A DNA stretch of 64,000 nt from Takakia lepidozioides (GCA_030704615.1 CM060733.1:2170001-2234000), one strand, 5' to 3'. Positions 47,678-58,725 are shown, counted from the first letter of the stretch. Notes: generated from the sequence alone by a model not told the origin. A program made the numbers and translations.

Positions 47678-47718
47678 TTAGAGTTCAGTACGCGATCGTC
47701 CTTGGGATTGGCCTCATC

Positions 47719-49023
47719 ATGGGGTTGAGCAAGCCGAAGCGAAAGCGGAACGGCCCAAAAGATGATGATCCTGGTGAGTCCAATGGGGGCGACGTGTCAC
47801 CGAGGCGGCCGTTTGAGGAAGCGATGCATGTTTCCGAAAACGAGGCCGCTCAAGAGCGGGAGGAATCCGAGGAGTCGGAGCCCGAGGAATCCTGGAGAGC
47901 TCCGACAAACCAACAGATGTCTCCCATGCCGGCAGCCTTTTGGGAAGGGTTGTTGGCGCAGTTTGGCGGGACGTTGAAAGACGTGTTGAAGGCGGCTAAT
48001 GCCACTTCCACTAAGGCAAAGTTTAAGGTGAAGCCTAAGAAACCCGGCACTTTCGAGGGCGTCCGAAATCGGAAGGCACTCAACACCTGGCTCCTAGAGC
48101 TAGAGCAGTACTTCCGGGCGGCCAAGTTGAGTGACGAGGATCGGGTGGAAGTGGCTCCCACCTATTTGAGGGGCTATGCTCAACAATGGTGGCAAAAACG
48201 CCTTCACGACCGAGGCCCAAGCCCGGAAACCTTGAACTGGAGTGGGTTCAAGGAATTGATGAAGAGACAGTTTGTGCCCATCAACGCATCCTGGCTTGCC
48301 CGGGACAAGATGAGGAATTTGAAGCAAACAGATGACATTTGGGGGTATGTCCAGGCTTTCAATGTGCTGTTGCTCGAAGTCACGGACATGGCAGAACCAG
48401 AAATGGTCTTCAACTTTGTGGCGGGACTGGCCCCATGGGCCAGGCGGAAGTTGGAGGAGAAGCCACCCAAGACTTTGAACGAGGCAATTGAGAGGGCTGA
48501 ATGTTTCTCGAATGTCCCTAGGGGTGAGAGACAAGGCCGTACGGAGCTGAACCACAAGAAGACCCGGCGGGAAGGTGACTCCTTCCGACCGGAAAAAAAG
48601 TGGGATAGGCCACGCGGCGACAATGGCACGTGGAAATCGAAGGGAGGGCCTTCACACGTCAAGGCGGCACCCGGTGCTTCGAAAGGAAAAGCGGGTGGAG
48701 CGGCTTCTGGTGGACAGAAGGCAACCTTTGATGGAGTGTGTTTCAATTGCGGGGAGCCCGGGCACATGGCCAAGAAGTGCACAAAACCTCGACAATTGAA
48801 CATGACTCGGGCAACCACGGATCTGTCGGAAGATATCATCAGTCGCTTGGTGGAAGCGGTGGTCGCCAGGACTTGCAAGGTAGGCAACTATTCTTGTGAG
48901 TTGTATCATGAAACTGGCGCCCTGCGTAAAGGGAGTCAGTTATTGTTCGTGAATGAACTTGCTTCACTAAAAGATACATTTCATGTAGATGAAGAGTGGC
49001 CCGAGTCCCACTATGCGATATAA
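47719..49023 (+). CDS. Ty3/Gypsy-type Gag polyprotein (gag-only element)
   Basis: Gag of an LTR retrotransposon, which forms the RNA-packaging particle. The ATG at 47,719 is the first after the primer-binding site; the frame is open farther upstream through the LTR, but that part would not be translated. It has a basic N-terminus (MGLSKPKRKRNG), a Glu-rich stretch, then the retrotrans_gag domain (KPGTFEGVRNRKALNTWL, YAQQWWQKRL, FVPINASWLARDKMRNLKQ), a basic linker and a CCHC knuckle (CFNCGEPGHMAKKC). After the knuckle come about 85 residues unlike protease, then a stop and AT-rich DNA with no pol gene. The frame is intact. It is either a gag-only (TR-GAG-like) element or a truncated copy. Confidence 0.85.
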   Translation: MGLSKPKRKRNGPKDDDPGESNGGDVSPRRPFEEAMHVSENEAAQEREESEESEPEESWRAPTNQQMSPMPAAFWEGLLAQFGGTLKDVLKAANATSTKAKFKVKPKKPGTFEGVRNRKALNTWLLELEQYFRAAKLSDEDRVEVAPTYLRGYAQQWWQKRLHDRGPSPETLNWSGFKELMKRQFVPINASWLARDKMRNLKQTDDIWGYVQAFNVLLLEVTDMAEPEMVFNFVAGLAPWARRKLEEKPPKTLNEAIERAECFSNVPRGERQGRTELNHKKTRREGDSFRPEKKWDRPRGDNGTWKSKGGPSHVKAAPGASKGKAGGAASGGQKATFDGVCFNCGEPGHMAKKCTKPRQLNMTRATTDLSEDIISRLVEAVVARTCKVGNYSCELYHETGALRKGSQLLFVNELASLKDTFHVDEEWPESHYAI

Positions 49024-49955
49024 CGAAAATATAAAATAGAAAATAAAATAGAAAATAAAATAGAAATAATAGCTTGTACTAGGAAAAATAGAAATAATAT
49101 CATAATGTCTGTTACTGTCAACTTTAGATGGTTCATATCTTTCAGCATGGATGAATCTAGCGACTATAATTTTTCCATAATCATCAAATCAAAACTTTGA
49201 AAAACCTTGGGACTTCTTGTGTAGGCCACAGAGTGGACTTTTTCTAGTCACACTAGCTTGCTTTCACCCATCTAGATGTAGTCATACAATGGGCTTTGAA
49301 GGATAGAATGGTGATTTGATCAAGTTGTGTTGAGACAACATTCAAGTTCTCTAACCGTATATGGCCGTAGGAAATGTTGTCACAAACGCAAAGTTTATCT
49401 TAGAGAGATGAAGGAAGACTATAGCCAATTTGTGTGTGGACATAGATGTAGGCCTTCCAGTAGGCATGTGTATCTCAGAGAGAACATGCATTACTCTGAA
49501 AATACCCTTGACAATACGATATACTAGAAAGATTGTACAACATGAGGGTTCACTAGGAAGAAGTAGAATCAGCCATGTGGATAAGCTTTCTTAGTGTGGC
49601 ATGATTCCCTCAATTTTACGAATCTCTGGAAGGTTTAAATTTGTAATGGATCCGTAGAAAAATAATGCTAAATGTTCATGTTACATGTCAAAGTAGTATC
49701 ATTATCATTTGTTGAGGTTCCTGCAAAACATGTATATGACCCATGATATGTTGCATCCCAATATATATGTTTTCTTGTTCATTTGCTCGTTTGCTTGGCT
49801 CTAACTTTGAATCTTTCTATCATTGATTTTCTACCATCTAATCTGATTGAAAATAGATGTTCATGAGCTCTGAATATGATGTGCAATATGGCTCCCCTTT
49901 CCACTTTCATAAATCAGGGTTAGTTCTGCCTTGAAGAAGCTCTGTGGAACAAGCA
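49024..49955. other. AT-rich spacer, no gene seen
   Basis: It begins with an AAAATAGAAAATA simple repeat (49,028-49,100). No pol gene or second LTR of the gag element was recognised here. Confidence 0.45.
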
Positions 49956-49956
49956 G

Positions 49957-50497
49957 CTCATTTCACCTCGAGACAAAGTAGAAAGTATAATATTTTAGCC
50001 TCTACTGTATGTGGGAACAAACAACATTTCACCTCGAGGCAAACTAGAAAACACAATACTAATTTAGCCTCTATTGTAAGTGGGAACAAGAAGCAGTTCA
50101 CCTCGAGGCAAACTAGAAAGCACAATACTTTAGCCTCTATTGTATGTTGGAACAAGTAGCATTTCATCTCGAGGCAAAGTAGAAAGCACAATACTTTAGC
50201 CTCTATGTATGTGAGAATAAGCTGCATTTCACCTCGAGACAAAGTAAAAAGCACAATACTTTAGCCTCTATGGTATGTGGGAATGTCAAGCTGCATTTCA
50301 CCTCGAGGCAAAGTAAAAAGCACAAATATACTTTAGCCTCTATTGTATGTGGGAACAAGCTGCATTTCACCTCAAAGCAAAGTAGAAAGCACAATACTTT
50401 AGCCTCTATGTATGTGGGAACAAGCAAACATTTCACCTCAAGGCAACGTAGAAAGCACAATTCCTCAGCCTCTATAATCTGTTTGGAAATACGACAT
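49957..50497 (+). repeat. Minisatellite, eight units of about 65 bp
   Basis: The unit core is TTTCACCTCGAGGCAAAGTA, GAAAGCACAATACTTTAGCC and TCTATTGTATGTGGGAACAA, repeated eight times with small indels. On the minus strand it is open in frame and gives a repetitive 'IEAKVLCFLLCLEVKC'-like peptide; I regard that as incidental. It adjoins the 3' side of the LINE remnant. Confidence 0.9.
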
Positions 50498-51060
50498 TTT
50501 CTCCTGTGACGAACTTCCAAGTTCCATTCTTTCCAAGTCCCTCCCCAAGCCCTTTCCCTCTCAATCCAAAGATCAAAAAAGATATTCCTAAGCACTGCTC
50601 TCAAACAAAGGTAATCTTGATCACCATCATACCACTTAGCACACCTAGATTTCCAAATGTGCCAGAGAGTGAGAGAGCGAATGGAGGACTAGACATGGCA
50701 TTTATGCCAGATGTTCCTTCCCTGCAAATTTAGCAAATGAATAGAAACCAAATTGAAGTCTATAATTTTCCAATGAACGTAGAAGGCACGAATTCTGGAC
50801 CAGACTGTCGCAGCAAAGAAGCAATGAAAGAGGCCGTGCTCCAGGGTTTCAATCTCCTGAGCATAACACATTTTGCAGAGAAGAGGGGGGTTAGAAATGT
50901 AAGCCCCAAAAAGAAGGATTATGTGGGCCAGTCTCCAAAGAAAGCCTGAAGCTTTGCATAACAATGTTTCAGCCAAATATCCTTCCAGACTGTTGCCCAG
51001 TTAGTGCCGGAGGCTAAGATACCCCTCCACTTCTTTTCCTATTTACTGATCAAAGGTCGA
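50498..51060 (-). pseudogene. LINE ORF2 C-terminus (zf-RVT) remnant
   Basis: The minus frame 50,976-50,689 reads LLCKASGFLWRLAHIILLFG, then LLCKMCYAQEIETLEHGLFH with a following C. This is the zf-RVT zinc-binding domain that ends plant L1 ORF2 (compare CKLC..EHCLLYC at 19.4-19.5 kb). It then continues through LWHIWKSRC-type sequence and FFDLWIERERAWGGTWKEW. The 5' part is lost. Confidence 0.75.
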
Positions 51061-52555
51061 GAAGGATGAAGCATGGAGTATCCGAGCTTGGCTGCGTAAC
51101 CAAAGAAATGGTCTTTCTTCTTAGAAATCTATCTCTATTCACCAGATCGAAAGGTAGATCAGCCACGGTTTGTCTTGCTCAATGTAATCGTTCTAAGGTA
51201 CATTCATGCTTTATAACTCTTCCACTTATGTTTTGTGACCTAAATTGCTTATGAATTGCATGAGTTGGGGGTTCATTCTCAGTGATTTGTGCGAGTAGTG
51301 TATTCCATATTCTGAATGCTACTGAATAAAAATCTAATGGTTTGTGACACAGAACCCTGTGATTTCCCGAATGTGTGCCGTCGACAAGCCAGTACAAGAG
51401 CTCTCAAGTAGCCCTCCTGAGCAGGTCTCACATACATTGAAAGTCAGCTTGGGATAAGTCCATGAGCTTGTACTCACCTTATGATGACATTCATGACATC
51501 ATGGCTTAATTACTAGTATTGGTTCTAGTTCGTGTTAAGTTGTTTCCCACAGTTTGTTGACAAAGATTGTAGTAAACCTGGTTCATTCAGAGAGAGGGAT
51601 AATGTACTCATACATGTTGTTTGCCGCAGCCATGAGGGAGAGAGGGCAGAGAGGAACAAAAAGACAGAAGAGGAAGAACTCATAATGTAGTCATAGACGT
51701 TGTTTGCTGCAGCCATCATGAGGCCAAGGCCTTGACAGACTGTCCAAGGCAGAGAAAGAGAGAGACAATTCACTTATAAGACATTTGTGGTGTGTGAAAT
51801 ACCATTGTATTCGAGGATTCAAAGATTTGCAGGGAATACCGGGTCGACGTCAGGGCAAATCTAAATATATTAAAAAAAAAACCAAAGTTAGTCCATTTTT
51901 ATCTCTTCTTTGACATACCTTAATGGCTGACTTTTGGTCGACGCACTCAGTCCTAGCATGTTCTGTCATTGACCCTGCGCCCAGTTTGAGCAGAACAGAA
52001 GGAAATGGACACAACCTTTGCGAGGGGCTTACTCCTTTGTCTTCCTCCCTCCTTCCCTGGCACTACAGCACTGCCTCCCTGGCCTGCCTCCCTCTTATGC
52101 TTAGTAGAATAAGTCAAGTGTGCAGGGTTTTTTCACTCATAGTTTGTTTTGTTTGGGAGGTGGGATGATAATTTATAGTGGGAGACCAGGTTCGACTAAT
52201 TGACGTGAATTCCAAATGGACAAAGGTTGGATCAGGGCTTGTTGTTGGTCTGCAAGATAGCCAAATAGGTGGAGGGATACCCTGAAGTGTCATGTGAATA
52301 TGTTGTTTACATCAAAGTGGCATGCATCAACGCTCCTCTTCCATATCTCAACGATTTTAGGAAACATAAGGAGTTGGGGGATGTGGTATGAAACACCACA
52401 CTCACAAGAAGCTTTTGGGAATCTTCCTTCAAGAAAAGTTAACTACATTCCCACTGAAAAGCACACAAATTAACACGTCAGAGGAAACAGTGCCACAGTG
52501 GAAAAAAATTTCACAGCTCACTTGAATTTTGAGGCCCTTAGACCCAAACGTTAGG
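51061..52555. other. Spacer, no gene seen
   Basis: No recognisable gene. A partial duplication of 'ATGTWGTCATAGACGTTGTTTGC.GCAGCCAT' occurs at 51,600-51,635 and 51,685-51,720. Confidence 0.45.
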
Positions 52556-52884
52556 CTCCTGTTTTTGTTGGTCTTTTCTTGGTTTCTGATCACCTCTGAG
52601 TTACTTAGCTCTGCAGGTTTGCCTTGAGCCTGTTGGCATAGATGGTAGATAGTAGAGTTTGATTCGTAGATTTATGCCTCGGCAGTTTTTTTTGTGGTCT
52701 GGTTTTCAACAGCTGATTTGTTCAGTTAACCATGACTGGTCTTTTTCGCTCCCTATTGTGGTGCTCTTGAAGGTTTTCCTCCCCATTGTATTGCCTCATG
52801 GCTCCCACGAGGTTATTTTTTCCTTGTTTCTTAATTTGATGAACAAGGCTCCAATCCCTGTGTAAAATTTAAAAAAAAAAAAAA
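52556..52884 (+). mobile_element. 5'-truncated LINE 3' UTR with poly(A) tail
   Basis: A T/G-rich plus-strand stretch typical of plant L1 3' UTRs, ending in CCCTGTGTAAAATTT and a poly(A) run at 52,868-52,884. Immediately after the tail the host glycine-rich gene sequence (minus strand) begins. The left boundary is uncertain. Confidence 0.5.
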
Positions 52885-53064
52885 ACAGCAAGGGACGGTG
52901 GGGTTGGACCATTAGAATGCCCATTGTACATCACGTCGCCCCTGCCACCACGACCTTCTCTGGCCCCATAGTAATTAGGTCGAGGATAAAAGCCACTGGG
53001 TTGGTCATAGAACTGACCCCCACGCCCCCTCCATTTGAATACATGCCGCCTCGGCCCCCTGGGC
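52885..53064 (-). pseudogene. Caprin-like glycine-rich gene, 3' part
   Basis: The minus strand reads GGRGGMYSNGG and, after a one-base shift, RGRGGQFYDQPSGFYPRPNY then REGRGGRGDVMYNGHSNG. This is an RGG/Gly-Tyr-rich tail of an RNA-binding protein. It continues the reading frame of 62,450-62,560 on the other side of the Copia insertion (GYPNGPGGP joined to GGRGG). RGG tails bind RNA. The apparent indel near 53,025 plus the insertion make this a broken allele or pseudogene. Confidence 0.6.
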
Positions 53065-53411
53065 TATTGAAGATCTAAACTGGGAGATAGCGAAAAGTAT
53101 ATGATCACACCATGACAGGTTCAAATGACTCGATGAAGGAGATTGATAGCAAAACACAATACAGTGTATATCGCACACATACTGTCAAAGAGAAGAAGAA
53201 TCACGGTATGTCATCTACATCTAAATACAGGCAGAGAGCGGGAGATCTAACCAACTACAAATTCAAAATGCTATTGCTTAGAGACTGCCAGCTGTGTGAC
53301 GGTTCGATGGACTGCACTGTCACCTGTCACTACTAGGTCTCTACTTGGTGTCACGTCACTGGTGGATTGCCACCTGTGACTATGACTAATCTACAGTAAT
53401 CTATTTCAACA
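53065..53411 (-). repeat. Copia 3' LTR
   Basis: A 347-base terminal repeat matching 58,726-58,988 and 62,391-62,449 with scattered differences, so the insertion is not very recent. Confidence 0.9.
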
Positions 53412-53477
53412 CTCCCACTTTATTATAGAATAGTCACCGATAATAGCTACTCAACCTCCCACTTCAGGGACTAGTCA

Positions 53478-54242
53478 CTACGGTGAAGCAACAGGGACAA
53501 GATTGAGAAGGCTACGGAAATGTAAGAACTTCTCAGCAGTGAGTCCTTTCGTGAAAATGTCAGCGATTTGATCTCGTGTACTGACGTATATCATTGTAAT
53601 CTCCCCGCGTTCCTGAAATTCACGTAACATATGAAATTGTATGTCAATGTGCTTAGTACGCCGTTGAAACTCTGGATTCCACACCAGCCGAATCGCACTC
53701 TGATTATCACTGTGAAGAATGGTAGGCTTGGTCTGTGTAAACCCCAATTCATGAAGTAAACGGCGCAACCATACCACCTCTTTCGATACCAAACAAGCTG
53801 CAATGTACTCAGATTCTGTAGTCGATCCTGCAGTACAGATCTGTTTCCGAGACATCCAAGTAATCGGTCCTTGGTTCAAGAATAAAACACAACCCGTGCA
53901 TGACTTGCGGTCACTGGCATCTCCTGCATAATCTGCATCGCCATATGCTGTAAGAACATTGCCATTCTCTCCCCTTGTGTAACACAGAGCATAATGTGCT
54001 GATCCTCGCAAATACTTCAATATCCGCTTAACAACAGTGCAATGAATTCGCCGAGGATTTTTAGAAAATTGAGCCACATTGCTCACTGCATATGAAAGAT
54101 TAGGTCGAGATCCAATCATTGCAAACATGACACTGCCAACTATTTGCAGATAAGGAAATTCTGGCTCAGAGTCATTTGCATCATTCTCCGAGAGAGTATG
54201 CAGCTGAACATTAAGATCAAATGGGTACTGATAGGGTTGCAA
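53478..54242 (-). CDS. Copia RNase H domain and RT end
   Basis: An open minus frame of 254 residues carrying the end of the RT region (PYLQIVGSVMFAMIGSRPNL) and a complete Copia RNase H. Catalytic acidic positions are in GDADYAGD, TESEYIA and HSDNQSA, and the closing motif is DQIADIFTKGL. RNase H removes the RNA strand during reverse transcription. This is the best preserved part of the element, but it is separated from upstream pol by frameshifts, so it is not expected to be made as a functional polyprotein. Confidence 0.9.
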   Translation of the reverse strand: MQPYQYPFDLNVQLHTLSENDANDSEPEFPYLQIVGSVMFAMIGSRPNLSYAVSNVAQFSKNPRRIHCTVVKRILKYLRGSAHYALCYTRGENGNVLTAYGDADYAGDASDRKSCTGCVLFLNQGPITWMSRKQICTAGSTTESEYIAACLVSKEVVWLRRLLHELGFTQTKPTILHSDNQSAIRLVWNPEFQRRTKHIDIQFHMLREFQERGEITMIYVSTRDQIADIFTKGLTAEKFLHFRSLLNLVPVASP

Positions 54243-54243
54243 C

Positions 54244-54744
54244 TGGCAAACCCATACTTCCTGAGCACATGAAGAACATATTGGACTTGATCAATATTGA
54301 TAGATCGAAGCTCTCTGTTCCTCGAAATTTGGAGACCCACGTAGCAATCTGCTGGTCCTGCAGTGACCTCAAAGAAATTTCTAAGATGTGTGACCACATC
54401 GTTTGTCAACGAAGATAGTGACAAACAGCTTCGGTGATGTTTGACTATAATATACACAATGATCTGTTGAACATACTTTGAGATCATATTTCACTAAAGA
54501 CAGTCTTAATGTCGAACTGTAGCAACTCCAGATCCTCCTGTGCTGCTATGGCCAAGACAGTCCGAATAGACTCAAACTTCACGACTGGTGCAAAAGTCTC
54601 ACTATAAACAATTCCATGCTCTTGCGTAAAACCTTTGGCAACGACCCTGGCCTTGAACCGCTGAATTGATCCATCCTGATTGGGTTTGATTTTATACACC
54701 CATTTACACTTGACAAGTTTTCGATTGGGCGGTAAGTCAATCAA
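54244..54744 (-). pseudogene. Copia reverse transcriptase, broken
   Basis: Frame 54,744-54,484 starts the RVT_2 domain (KLVKCKWVYKIKPNQDGSIQ, FKARVVAKGFTQEHG, TFAPVVKFESIRTVL). It ends at FDIKTVF, where the first catalytic Asp lies in a D-x-K-T-x-F variant of the usual DVKTAF. The next frame (54,487-54,244) picks up downstream sequence (YVGLQISRNRELRSI), so the central part with YVDD is deleted between about 54,420 and 54,484. The enzyme is inactive. Confidence 0.8.
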
Positions 54745-54843
54745 AATTCCATGTGCCGTTCTTTAGCAGTGAATTGTATTCTTTATGCATCGCAGCTGTC
54801 CATTCCGCATGATATTCTGATTTAACAGCTTCTTCATAAGTCT

Positions 54844-55435
54844 CTAGTTCACCATGGACCTGCATGATAGATTCGGTAAGAAACACAAATGAAGAATGTG
54901 TCCCTTTATCTGTAGCCCAGTCACCATAGTGTCGTGGTGCTCTTCACATTCGTTGTTCTCGCAGCACTGTTGCAACACCAGATGTTCCTTGGTTATGATT
55001 CTCTTCTGTATCAATTCCAAGGTCAACATGAATATTAACTCCAGGCTCTGATGCAATAGGGTTTGCAACTCCCACTGCTTCTTGCATATCTCCCACTTCT
55101 TGGGGTACTCCCACTGGTTGTGGTATATCTCCCACTTCTTGGGGTACTCCCACTGGTTGTGGTACATCTCCCATCGCTTCAAGATTGTCTTCCACTGGTG
55201 CAACAAATTGTGAAGGTTGAGATATTGTAGAATCTCCAACTAATGGAATAAAAAAACAACTCTGATTTGTCTCCTCCTTTGCGACGTCAATTGGCAGACT
55301 CATGAGATTGTCACCCTCATCAAATATCACGTCACGGCTGATAATGATTCTCTTTTTGTCTTGACTCCAGAGTATATATGCTTTTGACTCGGCACGATAT
55401 CCAACAAACGTACAGACCAAACTCTTTGAGTCCAT
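54844..55435 (-). pseudogene. Copia integrase-RT linker with short repeats
   Basis: The frame 55,435-54,944 begins CTFVGYRAESKAYILW and SRDVIFDEG, the conserved region after Copia integrase. It is followed by an acidic/Pro linker in which DIPQPVGVPQEVG-like units repeat (DNA repeat of about 45 bases at 55,075-55,170). Confidence 0.75.
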
Positions 55436-56353
55436 TACAAGGTGTCTGTTCTTTCAAAACAGTTGTTCCTACTCGGTTCAGAATGTAAACAGATGTGGAT
55501 ACAACCTCTCCCCAGAAATGCAGACCTAAACCTTTTGCATGCATGCAACATAGATCCAGCACACTCAACAATGGTCCGGTTATCTCTCTCAGACACCCCG
55601 TTTTGCTCAGGCATATAAGGTGTCGTGAGTTCATGACGAATTCCAGTCTCTGCTAGATATTCCTTAAACATTTTGCTTGTAAACTCTCCGCCCCTATCTG
55701 TCCGGAACTTAACTATATCGTTGCCAGTCTCTCTTTTTGACTCTTCTCGCATTTTCTTGAAGGACTCAAAAGCATCACTCTTTGATTTAATGCAATAAAG
55801 AATCCTATAACCGCTATGATTATCTTTGAACGACACATAGTATAGAGCTCCCCCTAGAGACGACACACTCATGGGACCACAAATGTCTGCATGATAGAAT
55901 TTCCAAGGTTCCTTAACTCTCTCCCTCTCTTCATGAATTGGAAAACTCTTTCTACTGTTCTTACCAAAAGCACACCCAGCGTAAACCACAGGCTCTGTCT
56001 TTTGTTGTCACTTGTAGACTAGTGACAATCCCTTCTCTCCCCATTTTCTTGATGGTATCGAGACTGACATGACCAAGGCAATTATGCCATTGCTGTAAAT
56101 TCAATACAGCCTTGGATGATTTTTCTTCAGCAGCGGAATCTCCATTACAGCTTGGAATCATAGATGAAACGACTGGTGACAGATCATTGCTTTCAACAGC
56201 ATTTGCCTCGTAGGTAGGAAGTACAATTTTGATTTGTATATGCCACAATTGGCCTTCCTTTACCCCAGTCATCATCAATCTGCCTTCTGCACTTTGAGTG
56301 TAAAGTTTGCAACTCATTTTGTCAATCACCGCTACTATGCCTTTCTCCGTCAT
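55435..56353 (-). pseudogene. Copia GAG-pre-integrase and integrase
   Basis: Frame 56,353-55,961 has the pre-integrase zinc-binding segment (WHNCLGHVSLDTIKKMGREG). Frame 55,989-55,435 has the integrase core: HADICGPMSVSSLGG (first Asp), KFRTDRGGEFTS (second Asp) and PEQNGVSERDNRTIVE (catalytic Glu). Integrase joins the element's ends to host DNA. All three catalytic residues are present; a frame change at about 55,975 disrupts the polyprotein, and the C-terminal part shifts again near 55,490. Confidence 0.88.
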
Positions 56354-56524
56354 TTGTCATACGGACAACAAATTCTTCCGAACCTCTGGCACATACATGG
56401 CCTTCTTTATCACTTCGTTTTGCCAAGAACCATTGACAAGTGACATTATCTTTATGTCTCCCACTCCTGCTACCCAGATTAGGCAATCGTTGGCCACTCT
56501 TACTCCCCATCGCCCTGACTGTAT

Positions 56525-57654
56525 AACTACAGCAAATGGGGGAGGGGGTTTGCGACGCCAACCGTGCTGCGCGGTGCTGAGCCCACGACGCTTTTTTGCG
56601 ACACCCCGGTGTCGCAATCCCCCGCTGCGACGCCATTGCGACGCCCAGCCGTCGCAGGGTGGCATGAAGGGAGAAAAAGGGCCCTCGCTGCGACGGATTT
56701 TTTTTCTTGCGACGCCCTAGCGACGCAAATCCAATTTTTTTTTTAATAGGGCGTCGCAACAACATCATCACAATGAGAGTTTGTTTTTTTTTTTTTTTTT
56801 TGGGCTTTGCGGCCCTCAACTTTCGCTAGGGGCGCCCCGCGTTGGGATGGCCAACGCTGCGACGCCAGAGGTCGCAACGACATCGCCACAGGGGGTCGCA
56901 ATGGTGTTGTAGTCAACTTAGGTCATCACAAAGACGTCGCTTGGGGCGCCTGGCGGTGGGGGGGGTGCAACAACGGCGACGACGTTGGGGCTGGGGGTGG
57001 GGCTGGGCATTAAGGTTGTGGAGGTTGCAACTCCCAGGCGTCACAAGAGGGACCCCCTTAGAAGGAACTTGAAGAAAATCTTCATATGTAGATATATATA
57101 TATTTAGATTGCTTTTGTGATACATAGATGTAGCGTAGGTGTGTTGGTTAGTCTGTAGTGCCTTAGAAATGTTATAGCGTAGAGGTCTTAGGTTCAAGTA
57201 TGCATTGCATGATATATGTAGAACAATGAATATATCGCCATTTAGACAGAACCGGAGTCAATGGTCAACAAGTTTTTGAAATTCAAATTTCAAATTCAAA
57301 TTTTCCCGCCTAAATTCAAATGTACCCCCTTAAATTGCGATGTCCGGGCGTCGCACTTTGCGACCCCCGGACGGTGCTAATTCTGCAATGCAGAGTAGTT
57401 TTTTTTTTTTTTTTTTTGCGACTTCCGGGCATCGCAAATCGCGTCGATATCGCAAATCGTGGTTTCGCCTTTTAGCGACCCCCATTGGTCGCAAATTTGC
57501 GACGTTTTTTTTGGCGACGGGCTTGCGACGGGCTTGCGACACCCGAGCGTCGCAAATTTGGTTTCCCCCTTGCCCGAAAAGGGCTGTTTTACGACGCCGC
57601 GGCGTGCGTGAGGCGTGGCCCCGGCGTAAAAAACCCCCCCTTTTTCCTGTAGTG
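56525..57654. mobile_element. Non-autonomous CACTA-like element inside Copia
   Basis: A 1,130-base element with termini AACTACAGCAAATGGGGGAG (left) and, reverse-complemented at the right, CACTACAGGAAAAAGGGGGG. These are imperfect terminal inverted repeats of the CACTA (En/Spm) type. It is flanked by a 3-bp duplication TAT (56,522-56,524 and 57,655-57,657). The inside is packed with GCGACGCC/GGCGTCGC words in both orientations (subterminal repeats) and has no transposase. Removing it with one TAT restores the Copia frame (..TMRK-IQSGRWG..), which fixes both ends exactly. Confidence 0.85.
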
Positions 57655-58529
57655 TATTTTCCTCATTGTATGAAACCAATGTTTCTTATAAGTCATATGC
57701 TGAGTAGCTGCAGTGTCTGCATACCATGCTTCCTCATTGTTGATATGAGCATATGAGACTTCACTGACAATTCTTTCATTCCCAATTGTCTCGCCATGAA
57801 GATTCTCTTGAGTGACGATCTCATCTATAGTTACAAAGGCATCGGCCTCAACTATATGTGCCTGACTCTTTCCACTCCGGTTATCTTCTGATTTCTTGGG
57901 ATACGGACACTCCCTCGACCAATGTCCATGCCTACCACAGTTATGACAAGAAGTTCTCTTCTTGAGATCAATAAGTCTTTGAGCTCTCTTTGCTCTTTGT
58001 TCTGCTGACAATTCTCTCTTCTGACCAACTACCCCACTTGTTCGTCCTGCAAAGAACGCTTTATCTCCTTCAACATCAGTCAACCCGCTCTTCAGTTCAA
58101 TGACGATTCTCGCTTTAAGAACCTTGCCTGAAAAGCCTGGAAGGTTTGCTATGCTTGGGGTACACCATCCCACGCTAGTAAGAAAGGCTCATAACTTGGA
58201 GGGAGGCCTACCTTAATTTTTGTCATCAATTATCTCTCGCTTGCTACTTCACCAAGATCGCACAACTGACGTCTAAGAGCAGACAAAGTACTCACAAACG
58301 TACTAATATAATCACTCTCTTTCATTTGGCATCTAAAGAATTTCTCCTGCAGATGAATTACATTCTCTTCTGCTGACTGCTCCTGCACACTTTTGAGCAT
58401 GTTCCACATTTCTGCTGACGTGGTGCAATTCAACAATTGCTCCATGTGATGTTTGTCTACTGCACTCAACAACAACATCACCGCTCGGCAATCTTTGTTA
58501 TGCCAGGCTTCTTTGATCTGCAACGTCAC
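57655..58529 (-). pseudogene. Copia Gag, zinc knuckle and protease start
   Basis: Frame 58,529-58,230 is Gag (IKEAWHNKDCRAVMLLLSAV, EMWNMLKSVQEQS). Frame 58,173-57,655 has the knuckle CHNCGRHGHWSREC and the protease active-site region WYADTAATQHMT, where the usual D-S-G-A is D-T-A-A. The protein then runs into the CACTA-like insertion. A break near 58,200 separates the two frames. The frame past 57,655 (about 57,589) is read-through into the insertion. Confidence 0.85.
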
Positions 58530-58725
58530 TCAATGTTTCCTTGCCATTCACAATATTCCACAACCCCTTACCCTTGAGTATAAATCCCATCTGAAATTTC
58601 CATAAATGAAAACTTTCTCCCGTGAACTTTTCTATCCCTGACGTCTCTCGATCTCGGTTCTCACTAGTACTTATCTTTGCTAGACTTTATCATGCAACAC
58701 TAAAGCTCTGTGTGGGCCTATAACC

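Noticed and set aside
47449-47718. N-terminal extension of the Gag frame
   Set aside because: It lies in the LTR and across the tRNA primer site; Gag should start at the first ATG after that site (47,719).
49957-50497. CRISPR-like array
   Set aside because: Repeats have no unique spacers, are diverged and lie in a plant nuclear context.
49958-50604. Cys/Leu-rich repetitive protein on the minus strand
   Set aside because: The frame is open only because the 65-bp unit lacks stops in that phase; indels shift the frame between units and no start context or homologue is evident.
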